From Paradevosia sp036499825 (lineage in GTDB: Bacteria; Pseudomonadota; Alphaproteobacteria; Rhizobiales; Devosiaceae), in the NCBI GenBank assembly GCA_036499825.1, contig DASYCZ010000012.1, forward strand, positions 51,579 to 115,578: a DNA stretch of 64,000 nt, in the 5' to 3' direction. Every line of letters starts with the position of its first letter. The first letter of the stretch is position 1. The translations under genes and the position numbers were made by a program. This document shows positions 50,936 to 60,009 of the stretch, in pieces. Under the pieces are notes generated by a model. It saw only the letters and a list, made by a program, of their open reading frames with translations. It searched no databases and was not told where the DNA came from.

Positions 50936-51601
50936 ATGCCCACGCCCGTCAAGATTCTCGATATCCGGTCCGTCACCCACAATGTGCGGCGCTATACGGT
51001 TGAAAAGCCGGAGGGCTTTGTGTTCGAGCCCGGCCAGGCGACCGAAGTGTCGCTCGATCTCGATGGCTGGCGGGACAGGAAGCGTCCGTTCACCTTCACG
51101 GCCCTGGCCGAATGGCCGGCGCTGGAATTCACCATCAAGAGCTATTTCGACCATGACGGCGTCACCGCCCGTTTGGGCCGGCTCGAAGCCGGCGCCAGCC
51201 TGCTGCTGCGCGATGTCTGGGGCACCATCACCTATAAGGGGCCCGGCACCTTCATTGCGGGCGGCGCCGGCGTTACACCCTTCATCGCCATCCTTCGCCG
51301 CCTTCACAAGGATGGCAGGCTCGCCGGCAACCGGCTGATCTTTTCCAACAGGACGGAGCGCGACATCATCCTGCGCGACGAGTTCGAAGCCATGGAGGGG
51401 CTCGAGCGCCTGTTCACCCTCACCGAGGAAAGCGTGCCGGGCCTTTTGCACGAACGTATCGATGCCGATTTCCTCAAGCGCCACGTCAAGGACTTCTCCG
51501 GCAACTTCTATGTGTGCGGCCCCGACAAGATGGTCGGTCAATTGCGCGACACCTTGAAACAACTGGGCGCCGAGGCCGATTCGGTGACCTTCGAGAAATA
51601 G
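50936..51601 (+). CDS. FAD/NAD-dependent ferredoxin-reductase-like protein
   Basis: About 221 residues. An N-terminal FAD-binding barrel (EPGQATEVSLDLDGWRDRKRPFTFT, with R-x-x-x-T/F) and a C-terminal NAD-binding domain (GGAGVTPFIAILRRL; NFYVCGPDKM). It lacks an iron-sulfur domain, so it is a stand-alone flavin reductase of the flavodoxin reductase-like family with unknown partner. ATG 50936 is preferred (GGAGA upstream); ATG 50921 is in frame. Confidence 0.87.
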   Translation: MPTPVKILDIRSVTHNVRRYTVEKPEGFVFEPGQATEVSLDLDGWRDRKRPFTFTALAEWPALEFTIKSYFDHDGVTARLGRLEAGASLLLRDVWGTITYKGPGTFIAGGAGVTPFIAILRRLHKDGRLAGNRLIFSNRTERDIILRDEFEAMEGLERLFTLTEESVPGLLHERIDADFLKRHVKDFSGNFYVCGPDKMVGQLRDTLKQLGAEADSVTFEK

Positions 51602-51674
51602 CCCCGGGCGCCGCGCTCTTGCGTTACGGGGCCATCGGCGCTATATGAACGCCAACATCACTGGCTCTCCTGGA

Positions 51675-51705
51675 GAGTGGGTGCCATCCGGCCCCGCTCT
51701 TTTTT
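51675..51705 (+). terminator. Terminator-like hairpin in front of rimP
   Basis: A 10-bp stem with one bulge and one G.T pair (GAGTGGG-GCC / GGCCCCGCTC, loop ATCC, 51675-51699) is followed by six T (51700-51705). It ends 15 bp before the rimP start, so it is either the terminator of the flavin reductase gene or an attenuator in the rimP-nusA-infB leader. Confidence 0.7.
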
Positions 51706-51720
51706 ATTGCAGAAAGACCG

Positions 51721-52338
51721 ATGGCTTTCGATCTGACCGAAAAACGCTATATCAAGGAAACCGGGCTCGAGGCCCGTATCTCGGCTATTGTGGAGCCGGT
51801 CGCCAACGATCTGGGCTATGCGCTGGTGCGGGTGAAGGTCACCCAGGAAAACGGCTGCACGCTGCAGATCATGGCCGAGGATGAGAACGGCAATTTCACC
51901 ATCCAGGATTGCGAGACGCTGTCCAAGGATCTGTCACCGGTGCTCGATCTCGAAGATCCGATCGACCGCGAATATCATCTCGAAGTCTCCTCGCCCGGTA
52001 TCGACCGGCCGCTGGTCCGGGCCCGGGATTTCAAGCGCTTCGTCGGCCATGAGGCCAGGGTGGAGCTGACCGACGGCATCGAGGGGCGCAAGCGTTATCG
52101 CGGCCTCATCGCCGCCGCCGATGACGAAAGCGTCACCATCACGCTGCCCGAGGCGCCCACCGGCACCGACCCCAACCATCGCCTGCCGCTGCAAAGCCTC
52201 GGCGAGGCCAAGCTGGTGATGACCGATGCGCTGATGGACATGGCGCAGGTCGAGCAGGACGAAAATCCCATCGACGATGACGAGGACATCGAAACCGTCG
52301 AATACACGCCTGAAGACGACGCTCCGGCGTCGCACTAG
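51721..52338 (+). CDS. rimP: Ribosome maturation factor RimP
   Basis: Assists 30S assembly around S12. 205 residues: the N-terminal domain (EPVANDLGYALVRVKVTQENGCTLQIMAEDENG; LEDPIDREYHLEVSSPGIDRPL) and the C-terminal SH3-like barrel (KRFVGHEARVELTDGIEGRKRYRG) are complete, with an acidic tail. First gene of the rimP-nusA-ylxR-infB cluster, directly behind a terminator-like hairpin. Confidence 0.95.
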   Translation: MAFDLTEKRYIKETGLEARISAIVEPVANDLGYALVRVKVTQENGCTLQIMAEDENGNFTIQDCETLSKDLSPVLDLEDPIDREYHLEVSSPGIDRPLVRARDFKRFVGHEARVELTDGIEGRKRYRGLIAAADDESVTITLPEAPTGTDPNHRLPLQSLGEAKLVMTDALMDMAQVEQDENPIDDDEDIETVEYTPEDDAPASH

Positions 52339-52438
52339 GGCGTTCGTTCTGATTGCACCAGAACGAATGCTCCTGGTTTTGTTTGATCGCGTTTTCAGGA
52401 CCGGAAAGTGGCATCCACTTTTCCTGAAAACGCTCTAG
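52338..52438. repeat. Dispersed repeat family B, copy 3, inside the rimP-nusA unit
   Basis: GCGTTCGTTCTG-ATTGC-ACCAGAACGAATGCTCCTGG followed by GATCGCGTTTTC and the near-palindrome GGAAAGTGGCATCCACTTTTCC, then TGAAAACGCTCTAG. It aligns with the 12.9 kb copy over the full length and with the 7.2 kb copy over the second half. It occupies most of the gap between rimP and nusA. Confidence 0.88.
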
Positions 52439-52462
52439 TTCAATAAGAGGAAAGTCACGAAA

Positions 52463-54061
52463 ATGGCCGTTAGCGCGAACAGACTGGAGCTGCTGCAGAT
52501 TGCGGACGCCGTCGCCCGCGAGAAATCGATCGACCGCATGGTCGTGATCGAAGCCATGCAGGACGCCATCGAGAAGGCCGCCAAGGCCCGCTACGGCGCC
52601 GAGACCGAAATCAAGGCCGAGATCAATCCGCGCTCGGGCGAACTGCGCCTGTGGCGCCTCCTGGAGATCGTCGACCAGGTCGAGGAATCCGGCCGCCAGA
52701 TCGACCTCAAATCGGCCCGCGCCAAATCGCCCGAAGCCAAGGTCGGCGATTTCCTCACCGAACCGCTGCCGCCCATCGAATTCGGCCGCATCGCCGCCCA
52801 GTCGGCCAAGCAGGTCATCGTCCAGAAGGTGCGCGACGCCGAGCGCGACCGCATGTTCGAGGAATATTCCGGCCGCGTCGGCGAGATCGTCAACGGCACC
52901 GTCAAGCGCGTCGAATACGGCAATGTCATCGTCGATCTCGGCCGTGGCGAAGCCATCATCCGCCGCGACGAGCTGATCCCGCGCGAAATGTTCCGCTATG
53001 GCGACCGCGTCCGGGCTTATGTGTACGACGTGCGCCGCGAGCAGCGCGGGCCCCAGATTTTCCTCTCCCGCACGCATCCGCAGTTCATGGCCAAGCTGTT
53101 CATGCAGGAAGTGCCGGAAATCTACGACGGCATCATCACCATCCGCTCGATCGCCCGTGATCCGGGCAGCCGCGCCAAGATCGCCGTGACTTCCTCGGAT
53201 TCCTCCATCGATCCGGTCGGCGCTTGCGTGGGTATGCGCGGCTCGCGCGTGCAGGCCGTGGTGGCGGAACTGCAGGGCGAAAAGATCGACATCATTCCCT
53301 GGACCGACACCATCGCCGACCTCGTGGTCTCGGCCCTGCAGCCGGCCGATGTCGCCAAGGTGGTGCTCGACGAGCAGGCCGAGCGCATCGAAGTCGTGGT
53401 GCCCGACGAGCAGTTGTCGCTTGCCATCGGCCGTCGCGGCCAGAATGTGCGCCTGGCTTCCCAGCTCATCGGCTGGGATATCGACATCCTCACCGAGCAG
53501 GAAGAATCCGAGCGCCGGCAGAAGGAATTCACCGAACGCAGCGAATTGTTCATGAATGCCCTTGATGTCGACGAGATGGTTGCCCAGCTATTGGCTTCGG
53601 AAGGTTTCTCCTCGGTCGAGGAACTCGCCTATATCGAAGTTGGCGAAATCGCCACCATCGAGGGCTTCGACGAAGAAACCGCTGCCGAAATCCAGAACCG
53701 CGCCGTCGAATACCTGGCGGCTATCGACCGGGCCCATGACGATGCGCGCAAGCAGCTCGGCGTCGAGGACGATCTCTACGAGATTCCCGGACTGACGGCG
53801 GCGATGCTCGAAGCCCTGGGCAAGGAAGGCATCAAGACCGTCGACGATTTCGCCGGTTGCGCCGCTGACGACCTGGTGGGCTGGAGCGAACGCAAGGATG
53901 GCGAGACCAAGCGGTTCGACGGCACCTTCAAGGATTTCCCGGTGAGCCGCGAGGAAGCCGAGGAAATGATCCTGCAGGCCCGTCTCAAGGCCGGCTGGAT
54001 CACCGAGGCGGACCTGGCTTCCCCCGAGACCGAAGGCGAGCCCGAGGCGGAAGAGGTTTAA
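52463..54061 (+). CDS. nusA: Transcription termination/antitermination factor NusA
   Basis: Binds RNA polymerase and modulates pausing, termination and antitermination. 532 residues: an N-terminal RNAP-binding domain, S1 domain (about 135-200, GEIVNGTVKRVEYGNVIVDLG), KH1 and KH2 (VGACVGMRGSRVQAVVAEL; LAIGRRGQNVRLASQL) and two C-terminal helix-hairpin-helix acidic repeats. AAGAGGAAA gives the ribosome binding site. A repeat-family B copy separates it from rimP. Confidence 0.98.
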   Translation: MAVSANRLELLQIADAVAREKSIDRMVVIEAMQDAIEKAAKARYGAETEIKAEINPRSGELRLWRLLEIVDQVEESGRQIDLKSARAKSPEAKVGDFLTEPLPPIEFGRIAAQSAKQVIVQKVRDAERDRMFEEYSGRVGEIVNGTVKRVEYGNVIVDLGRGEAIIRRDELIPREMFRYGDRVRAYVYDVRREQRGPQIFLSRTHPQFMAKLFMQEVPEIYDGIITIRSIARDPGSRAKIAVTSSDSSIDPVGACVGMRGSRVQAVVAELQGEKIDIIPWTDTIADLVVSALQPADVAKVVLDEQAERIEVVVPDEQLSLAIGRRGQNVRLASQLIGWDIDILTEQEESERRQKEFTERSELFMNALDVDEMVAQLLASEGFSSVEELAYIEVGEIATIEGFDEETAAEIQNRAVEYLAAIDRAHDDARKQLGVEDDLYEIPGLTAAMLEALGKEGIKTVDDFAGCAADDLVGWSERKDGETKRFDGTFKDFPVSREEAEEMILQARLKAGWITEADLASPETEGEPEAEEV

Positions 54062-54091
54062 GGCCCGAAACGGCAGCGGAGGGCGCGCGCT

Positions 54092-54727
54092 ATGCCCCGC
54101 CGTGAGGAAACCGTCAGGCAATGCGCCCTGACACGTGAGGAAAAGCCGATCGCGGAGCTCATCCGCTTCGTGGTCGGTCCGGACGAGAGAGTAGTCCCCG
54201 ATGTCGACGCCAAGGCCGAAGGCCGCGGTGTCTGGATCACCCTCTCGGCCGACATGGTTCGCGAGGCGGTCAAAAAGAAGGCTTTCGCCAAAAGCCTGAA
54301 AGCCGCCGTCTTGGTGCCGGACGATCTTGCCGAACTGGCGGCAACAAGGCTAGAACAGCGCTTTCTCGGGGCGTTGGGCATGGCGCGCAAGGCCGGTCAG
54401 TTGCTGACCGGTGCCACAAAGGTGCGCGCCGCCATCGACAAGGGCGAAGTTATCGCCCTTTTGACTGCGACTGATGCCGCCGAAGATGGCCGAAACAAGC
54501 TCATGGGAGCCTTGCGGGGCCACGCGGCGGAGACCGGTAATGGGACGGAAGTGCCCCATTACCAATTGCTGAGTTCGGCCCAATTGGGTTTGGCACTCGG
54601 ACTTGAAAATGTGATACATGCTGCGCTCACCAAAGGGGCGGCAGCCCAATCGGCGCTGGCACGGGCGGAACGCTTGGCCCGCTACAGCGCCGCAGATGCC
54701 AAGATAGAGACGCGAGTACATGGCTGA
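54092..54727 (+). CDS. YlxR (DUF448) / L7Ae-like RNA-binding protein
   Basis: 211 residues. An N-terminal YlxR domain (1-90, VRQCALTREEKPIAELIRFV and GRGVWITLS) is fused to a C-terminal L7Ae/L30e-like domain (about 95-200, GALGMARKAGQLLTGATKVRAAI). This fusion between nusA and infB is typical for alphaproteobacteria. Its role is probably RNA binding; no defined reaction. Its end overlaps the infB start by 8 bp. Confidence 0.93.
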   Translation: MPRREETVRQCALTREEKPIAELIRFVVGPDERVVPDVDAKAEGRGVWITLSADMVREAVKKKAFAKSLKAAVLVPDDLAELAATRLEQRFLGALGMARKAGQLLTGATKVRAAIDKGEVIALLTATDAAEDGRNKLMGALRGHAAETGNGTEVPHYQLLSSAQLGLALGLENVIHAALTKGAAAQSALARAERLARYSAADAKIETRVHG

Positions 54728-57476
54728 TAACGACGACACCACGACGGGCGCAGGCGGTAAGAAGACCCTGACATTGAAGGGCGGACCCTCCATGGGGGCA
54801 CGTCCAGGCATGTCGCGGTCCTCGCGCACTGTCGTTGTCGAAAAGCGGACGCGCCGTATCGGTGCGCCGGGCGCTCCTGGCCCGGCCAACCCGGGCAGCG
54901 GTGGCGGCGGCGGTGGTGCACCGCAACAGCGTCAGCCCTCCAATAACGGTGGCCGTCCCGGCCAGCGTGACCAGCGTCCGCCCATGCGCGGCTCGCAGGG
55001 CAATCGCCCGGCGCCGGGCCTCACTTCCGGTGAAGCCGATGCCCGCGCCCGCGTTCTGCGCGAAGCCGCCTCGCGCCAGGCTGACGAGCAGGCCCGTTTC
55101 GCCGCCGAGGAAGCTCGCCGCGTCGAGGAAGATTCGCGGCGCCGCCAGATCCGCGAGGACGCCGCCCGCCAGGACGAAGAACGCGCCCGCGCCGCCGAGG
55201 CCGCTGCCAATCCGCAGCCAGAGATCGTAGCGTCCGCCGCCGAAGCCACGCCCGTGGCGCCCGCAACTGCCGCTGCTGCTTCCAGCGCGCCCGCTACCCC
55301 GGCCGCGCCGTCGGCGCCCCCGCGTCCGACCGGCCCGTCCAGCGTGCGCTACGCCACCGGCCGTCCGGGCCGTCCCGAGCAGCCGCGCCGTGCGCCCGCC
55401 AAACCCGGCACCATGGCGCCGATCGCCAATATTCCGCCTGCCCCGCCCTCCGAAGCCGATGGCCGCAAGACCCGTACGGTTACGCCGGCGGCGCCGCGCG
55501 CCCTCGTCAATGCCGACGAGCTCGAAAATGCCCGCCGCGCCAGCCGTCCGGCGCCCGAGCGTCCGACCCGGCGCGCCGGCGACGATGCCAACCAGCGTGG
55601 CCGCCTGACGCTCACCACCGCGCTCAGCGACAACGATCGCGACAAGGGGCCGTCACTGGCCGCCATGCGCCGTCGCCGTGACAAGAAGATGGGCCGCAAC
55701 CAGCAGGCCGCGCCCAAGCTCAGCCGTGAAGTGACCATTCCGGAAGCCATCACGGTGCAGGAACTCGCCAACCGCATGGCCGAGCGCGCCGTCGACGTCA
55801 TCAAGATCCTCATGGCCCAGGGCCAGATGGTCAAGATCAACGACATCCTCGATGCCGACACCGCCGAGCTGATCGCCACCGAACTTGGCCACACCGTCAA
55901 GCGCGTGTCCGATGCCGACGTGGAAGAAGGCCTCTACGATATCCCGGCCGATGACCGCGCCGAGGACATGACTTCGCGCCCGCCGGTCGTGACCATCATG
56001 GGTCACGTCGACCACGGCAAGACCTCGCTGCTCGACGCCATCCGCGAAGCCAATGTGGTTTCCGGTGAAGCCGGCGGCATCACCCAGCACATCGGCGCCT
56101 ATCAGGTGGTCAAGAACGGCCAGCGCATCACCTTCCTCGATACGCCGGGCCACGAAGCCTTCACCGCCATGCGCGCCCGTGGCGCCCAGGCCACCGACAT
56201 CGCCATCCTGGTGGTGGCGGCGGACGACGGCGTCATGCCGCAGACCATCGAATCCATCAAGCACGCCAAGGCTGCCGGCGTTCCGATCATCGTTGCCATC
56301 AACAAGATGGACAAGCACGACGCCGATCCGATGCGGGTACGCACCGAACTGCTGCAGCACGAAGTGTTCGTGGAATCGATGGGCGGCGACGTCCTCGACG
56401 TTGAAGTGTCGGCCAAGACCCACGCCAATCTCGACAAGCTGCTGGAAACCATCCTGCTGCAGGCCGAAGTGCTGGAATTGCAGGTCAACCGCGACGGCCG
56501 GGCCGAAGGCCTCGTCATCGAAGCCAAGCTCGATCGCGGCCGCGGTGCGGTGGCGACGGTCCTGGTGCAGCGCGGCACCCTCAAGGTCGGCGACATCGTG
56601 GTGGCCGGCACCGAATGGGCCCGCGTCCGCGCGCTCATCGACGACAAGGGCGGCCAGGCCAAGGAAGCCGGTCCCTCGACGCCCGTCGAAGTGCTGGGTT
56701 TCTCCGGCGTGCCCAATGCCGGCGATCGCTTCTCTGTGGTCGAAACCGAAGCCCGTGCCCGTGAAGTCACCGAATATCGTCAGCGCCTCATCCGCGAGAA
56801 GACGGCCGGCGGCGGCGCCACCAGCCTCGAGCAGATGATGAACCAGCTCAAGGCTTCGGGCATTTCGAAGTTCCCGCTGATCATCAAGGGCGACGTGCAG
56901 GGTTCGGTGGAAGCAATCGTTGCGTCCCTCAACAAGCTGTCGACCGACGAAGTGTCGGCGCAGATCCTGATGTCGGCCGTTGGCGGCATCACCGAGTCCG
57001 ACGTGACGCTGGCCACGGCCTCCAAGGCCATCATCATCGGCTTCAACGTCCGTGCCAACAAGCAGGCCGCCGAACTGGCGCAGCGCGATGGCATCGAGAT
57101 CCGCTACTACAACATCATCTACGACCTCGTGGATGACGTGAAGGCGGCGATGTCGGGCCTGTTGACGCCGGAACGCCGCGAGACCTTCATCGGCAATGCC
57201 CAGATCCTGGAAGTGTTCACCATTTCCAAGGTCGGCAAGGTTGCCGGTTGCCGGGTCACCGAGGGTATCGTCGAACGCGGTGCCGGCGTGCGCCTCATCC
57301 GCGACAACGTCGTTATCCACGAAGGCAAGCTCTCGACCCTCAAGCGCTTCAAGGACGAAGTCCGCGAAGTACAGGTCGGCCAGGAATGCGGCATGGCCTT
57401 CGAGAAATACGAAGACATGCGCGCCGGCGATACCATCGAGTGCTTCCGCGTCGAGACGGTGCAGCGCACGCTCTAA
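54720..57476 (+). CDS. infB: Translation initiation factor IF-2
   Basis: A GTPase that brings fMet-tRNA to the 30S subunit. 918 residues. The first about 330 are low-complexity (Pro/Ala/Arg-rich, with a poly-Gly tract near 63-70 and an A/E/R coiled coil), followed by the IF2_N module, the G domain (GHVDHGKTS near 427; DTPGHE; NKMDKHD) and domains II to IV. ATG 54720 lies inside the ylxR-type gene end. Confidence 0.98.
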   Translation: MADNDDTTTGAGGKKTLTLKGGPSMGARPGMSRSSRTVVVEKRTRRIGAPGAPGPANPGSGGGGGGAPQQRQPSNNGGRPGQRDQRPPMRGSQGNRPAPGLTSGEADARARVLREAASRQADEQARFAAEEARRVEEDSRRRQIREDAARQDEERARAAEAAANPQPEIVASAAEATPVAPATAAAASSAPATPAAPSAPPRPTGPSSVRYATGRPGRPEQPRRAPAKPGTMAPIANIPPAPPSEADGRKTRTVTPAAPRALVNADELENARRASRPAPERPTRRAGDDANQRGRLTLTTALSDNDRDKGPSLAAMRRRRDKKMGRNQQAAPKLSREVTIPEAITVQELANRMAERAVDVIKILMAQGQMVKINDILDADTAELIATELGHTVKRVSDADVEEGLYDIPADDRAEDMTSRPPVVTIMGHVDHGKTSLLDAIREANVVSGEAGGITQHIGAYQVVKNGQRITFLDTPGHEAFTAMRARGAQATDIAILVVAADDGVMPQTIESIKHAKAAGVPIIVAINKMDKHDADPMRVRTELLQHEVFVESMGGDVLDVEVSAKTHANLDKLLETILLQAEVLELQVNRDGRAEGLVIEAKLDRGRGAVATVLVQRGTLKVGDIVVAGTEWARVRALIDDKGGQAKEAGPSTPVEVLGFSGVPNAGDRFSVVETEARAREVTEYRQRLIREKTAGGGATSLEQMMNQLKASGISKFPLIIKGDVQGSVEAIVASLNKLSTDEVSAQILMSAVGGITESDVTLATASKAIIIGFNVRANKQAAELAQRDGIEIRYYNIIYDLVDDVKAAMSGLLTPERRETFIGNAQILEVFTISKVGKVAGCRVTEGIVERGAGVRLIRDNVVIHEGKLSTLKRFKDEVREVQVGQECGMAFEKYEDMRAGDTIECFRVETVQRTL

Positions 57477-57482
57477 ACCCTC

Positions 57483-58064
57483 ATGGACCGGATCGAATTC
57501 AGTTTTGATCCGGACTACCGGGCCCTGCTCGATACCAGTATTGCCTCGCAGCGCCGCCGTTATCCGGCGGCGTTGCGCTGGCGCGTCTCGGCAGCCAGCA
57601 TCGGCTTCATGCTGGCGGGCGGCGCCGTCGCGGGCTTTGGCGGAGTGATGCTCTCACACCTGGTGCCGGGCCTGAACTTTCTGGTGCCGATGGCAGTGCT
57701 CTTCGCCATCGTGGTCTTTGTCTACCAGAAGCTGGTGCGGCCCTGGGCGCTGCGCGCCTCGGCGCTGGGCATCACCGCCAGGCGGCCGCCCAAACCCCTG
57801 ACCTTTGCGGCCGATGCCGATGGCCTCCGCTGGACCGATGCCGACACCGATTTCCACCTGCGCTGGAGCGCCGTCGAACGGGTCTTCGCCACTGCCGAAA
57901 ATCTGGCTTTCATGACCGGCGCCCTGGTCTTTGTCGTACCGCTGGCAAGCCTGGGCTCGCCGCAGGGCCAGCGCGATTTCCTGGACCTGGTGCTGGGCCG
58001 CATACCGGCCAGCGCCGCAACGCTCAGCCGCGCCGACAAATCCCTGGCTGCCCTGCTGCCATAA
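57483..58064 (+). CDS. YcxB-like two-TM membrane protein
   Basis: 193 residues. Two hydrophobic segments (about 40-65 and 70-90) are followed by a C-terminal domain (FAADADGLRWTDADTDFHLRWSAVERVFATAENLAFMTGALVFVVPLASLGS) that resembles the YcxB-like/PH-type domain. Function unknown. It follows infB by 6 bp and is the first gene of the block that separates infB from rbfA; a bidirectional terminator follows. Confidence 0.82.
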   Translation: MDRIEFSFDPDYRALLDTSIASQRRRYPAALRWRVSAASIGFMLAGGAVAGFGGVMLSHLVPGLNFLVPMAVLFAIVVFVYQKLVRPWALRASALGITARRPPKPLTFAADADGLRWTDADTDFHLRWSAVERVFATAENLAFMTGALVFVVPLASLGSPQGQRDFLDLVLGRIPASAATLSRADKSLAALLP

Positions 58065-58098
58065 AAAAGGCGCGGCCGAAGCCGCGCGCTCTTTGCTT
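58063..58098. terminator. Bidirectional terminator
   Basis: Stem GCGCGGC / GCCGCGC with loop CGAA (58070-58087), flanked by AAAAAA (58063-58068) on the left and CTCTTTGCTTTT on the right. It can end both the infB-side transcript and the convergent L,D-transpeptidase transcript. Confidence 0.9.
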
Positions 58099-58142
58099 TT
58101 CGACAAGGCCCGTCAGGCCGAAACCTGTCAGGCCAAAATCTC

Positions 58143-58796
58143 TCAGGCGTTCAGAACGATCACATGCGTGCCGCTGGGAACGCGGCCGTAAAGATCGATG
58201 ATGTCCTGGTTCATCAGGCGGATACAGCCCGACGACACGTTCGTGCCGATCGTATAGGGCTCGGTGGTGCCGTGCATGCGGAAATGCGTGTCGACGCCAC
58301 CGCGATACAGATAGAGCGCCCGTGCGCCCAGCGGATTGGTCAACCCGCCCGGCAGGCCCGAAGCATAAGGACCGTACCGGTCCGGCTCGCGCCGGATCAT
58401 GTTGAGCGTCGGGGTCCAGTGCGGCCACTCGGCCTTGCGGCCGACCACCGCATTGCCCTTGAACTGCAAGGCCTCGCTCTTGCCCACGCCGATGCCGTAC
58501 CGCATCGCGGTGCCGCCGGCCTCGACCAGGTAGAGGTGGTGGTTGGGCGTATCGACCACGATCGTGCCGGGGGCATGATTGGTGTCATACGCAACCTGCT
58601 GCCGCCACCATTGCGGGTCGACCCGATGCAGGTCCACGGCCGGAATCGCGTAGGGCTCACCCGTAGGGGTGCCGTACATCTGGATATACTGTGAATCGAT
58701 AGACGGTTCGTCCGCGACGCGAGAGCGCCCAGTGGTCGAACAGCCGGCCAGGGTAAGAGCCGAGGCCCCGATCATGAAAAGTCGCCGATTGATCAT
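58143..58796 (-). CDS. L,D-transpeptidase (YkuD) lipoprotein
   Basis: 217 residues. A lipobox LTLAGC near residue 19 predicts lipid anchoring. The YkuD domain (TIVVDTPNHHLYLVE) contains the catalytic segment H-G-T-T...S-S-G-C-I-R-L with Cys near 190. It would form 3-3 peptidoglycan crosslinks or attach proteins to peptidoglycan. ATG 58796 or 58775. It sits on the minus strand within the infB-rbfA interval. Confidence 0.93.
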   Translation of the reverse strand: MINRRLFMIGASALTLAGCSTTGRSRVADEPSIDSQYIQMYGTPTGEPYAIPAVDLHRVDPQWWRQQVAYDTNHAPGTIVVDTPNHHLYLVEAGGTAMRYGIGVGKSEALQFKGNAVVGRKAEWPHWTPTLNMIRREPDRYGPYASGLPGGLTNPLGARALYLYRGGVDTHFRMHGTTEPYTIGTNVSSGCIRLMNQDIIDLYGRVPSGTHVIVLNA

Positions 58797-58958
58797 TTGC
58801 TCTTGAGAATCAGTTCATAAGCCGCCCACGCAGCCCTTCAATCGCTTTCTAAGGTTAATCGGCGCTGTCTGCGCTATCACAAACGTGTCGTTTCAAGTCA
58901 GTGTCGGCGATTTTCCGGTGAGCGGCACATTTTCGCCACGGTAACGCCAGCGTTCAAG

Positions 58959-59585
58959 TCATTCCGGTAAGGGTTTGTTAATCTCCAGGGCCCCCCGATC
59001 CCTGTAAACGTGGTCGATGAGGCCCCAATCCTTGGCTTCCTCCGGCGTCATGTAGCGATCCCGGTCCAGTGTCTGCTCCACTGATTCGGTGCTCTGGCCG
59101 CAATGCTTGGCGTAAAGCAGGTTGAGGCGGTGCTTCACCTTGCGGCTCTCCTCGGCATGGTTGAGCACGTCGGTGACCTGGCCTTGGTAGCCGCCCGAAG
59201 GCTGGTGCACCAGGATGCTGGCATGGGGCAGGGCGACCCGCCGGCCCCTGGCGCCCGCCATCAGGAGGAACGAGCCCATCGAATAGGCCGTGCCCATGCA
59301 CAATGTGGCGATCGGGCTCTTGATGAACTGCATGGTGTCATAGATGGCGAGCCCCGCCGTCACCACTCCGCCGGGCGAGTTGATGTAGAGCGCTATCTCC
59401 TTGTTCGGGCTCTCGGATTCCAGAAACAGCAATTGCGCGCAGATGAGCGCCGCCATGCCGTCCTCCACCTGCCCGTTGACGAAGATGATCCGCTCCCGCA
59501 GCAGCCGCGAATAGATGTCGAACGAGCGTTCGCCGCGGCTGCTCTGCTCCACCACCATAGGGACGAGCTGCATCATGTCGCGCAT
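58959..59585 (-). CDS. ClpP-family serine protease (ClpP paralogue)
   Basis: 208 residues. The catalytic triad is readable: Ser102 in MGTAYSMGS, His127 in ILVHQP, Asp in LDRDRYMT. The ClpP signature is slightly altered (TAYSMGS in place of QAASMGA; LVHQPSGG in place of MIHQPLGG), which suggests a second ClpP rather than the housekeeping copy, which is normally next to clpX. ATG 59585 has a perfect AAGGAGGT site. No chaperone gene is adjacent. Confidence 0.93.
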   Translation of the reverse strand: MRDMMQLVPMVVEQSSRGERSFDIYSRLLRERIIFVNGQVEDGMAALICAQLLFLESESPNKEIALYINSPGGVVTAGLAIYDTMQFIKSPIATLCMGTAYSMGSFLLMAGARGRRVALPHASILVHQPSGGYQGQVTDVLNHAEESRKVKHRLNLLYAKHCGQSTESVEQTLDRDRYMTPEEAKDWGLIDHVYRDRGALEINKPLPE

Positions 59586-59622
59586 CGGCGACCTCCTTCA
59601 TGTCTGTGTTGAAATCTTGAGG

Positions 59623-60009
59623 CTAGGCGGCGAGCCGCATTTGGGCGTTGCCGTTGGCCGCCAGCATCGTGGGTGCCCGCAGGGCGCCCTGGCTCAGCCG
59701 CAGCCAGGTCCGGCCCTCATCGGTGCGGGTCAGCTCGAACGTCACCACGCTTTCGGGCTGCCCGGCCTCCTGCCAGCGATAGCGCAGCAGGTCCGGCGCC
59801 CTGGCCTCGATCACCGTGCAGCCGATTTCCCCCGCAAGGCCATGGGCCTTGCCGTCGAGCACCAGGCTCGCCTCGCCATTGCGGTTGGCCGGCAGCAGCC
59901 AGGCGGTGAGGAATTCCGGAATGGTCAGCGCGCGCCAGACTTTTTCGGGCGCTGCATCGAGCGTGCCCTCGAACATGACTTCGGACTGGGTTGTGGGCGT
60001 CTTGGTCAT
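59623..60009 (-). CDS. SRPBCC/AHSA1-domain protein
   Basis: 128 residues with the Activator-of-Hsp90 homologue-like START fold (VMFEGTLDAAPEKVWRALTIPEFLTAWLLP). Such proteins commonly pair with an ArsR regulator, as here: the ATG overlaps the regulator stop by 4 bp. The ligand is unknown. Confidence 0.92.
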   Translation of the reverse strand: MTKTPTTQSEVMFEGTLDAAPEKVWRALTIPEFLTAWLLPANRNGEASLVLDGKAHGLAGEIGCTVIEARAPDLLRYRWQEAGQPESVVTFELTRTDEGRTWLRLSQGALRAPTMLAANGNAQMRLAA

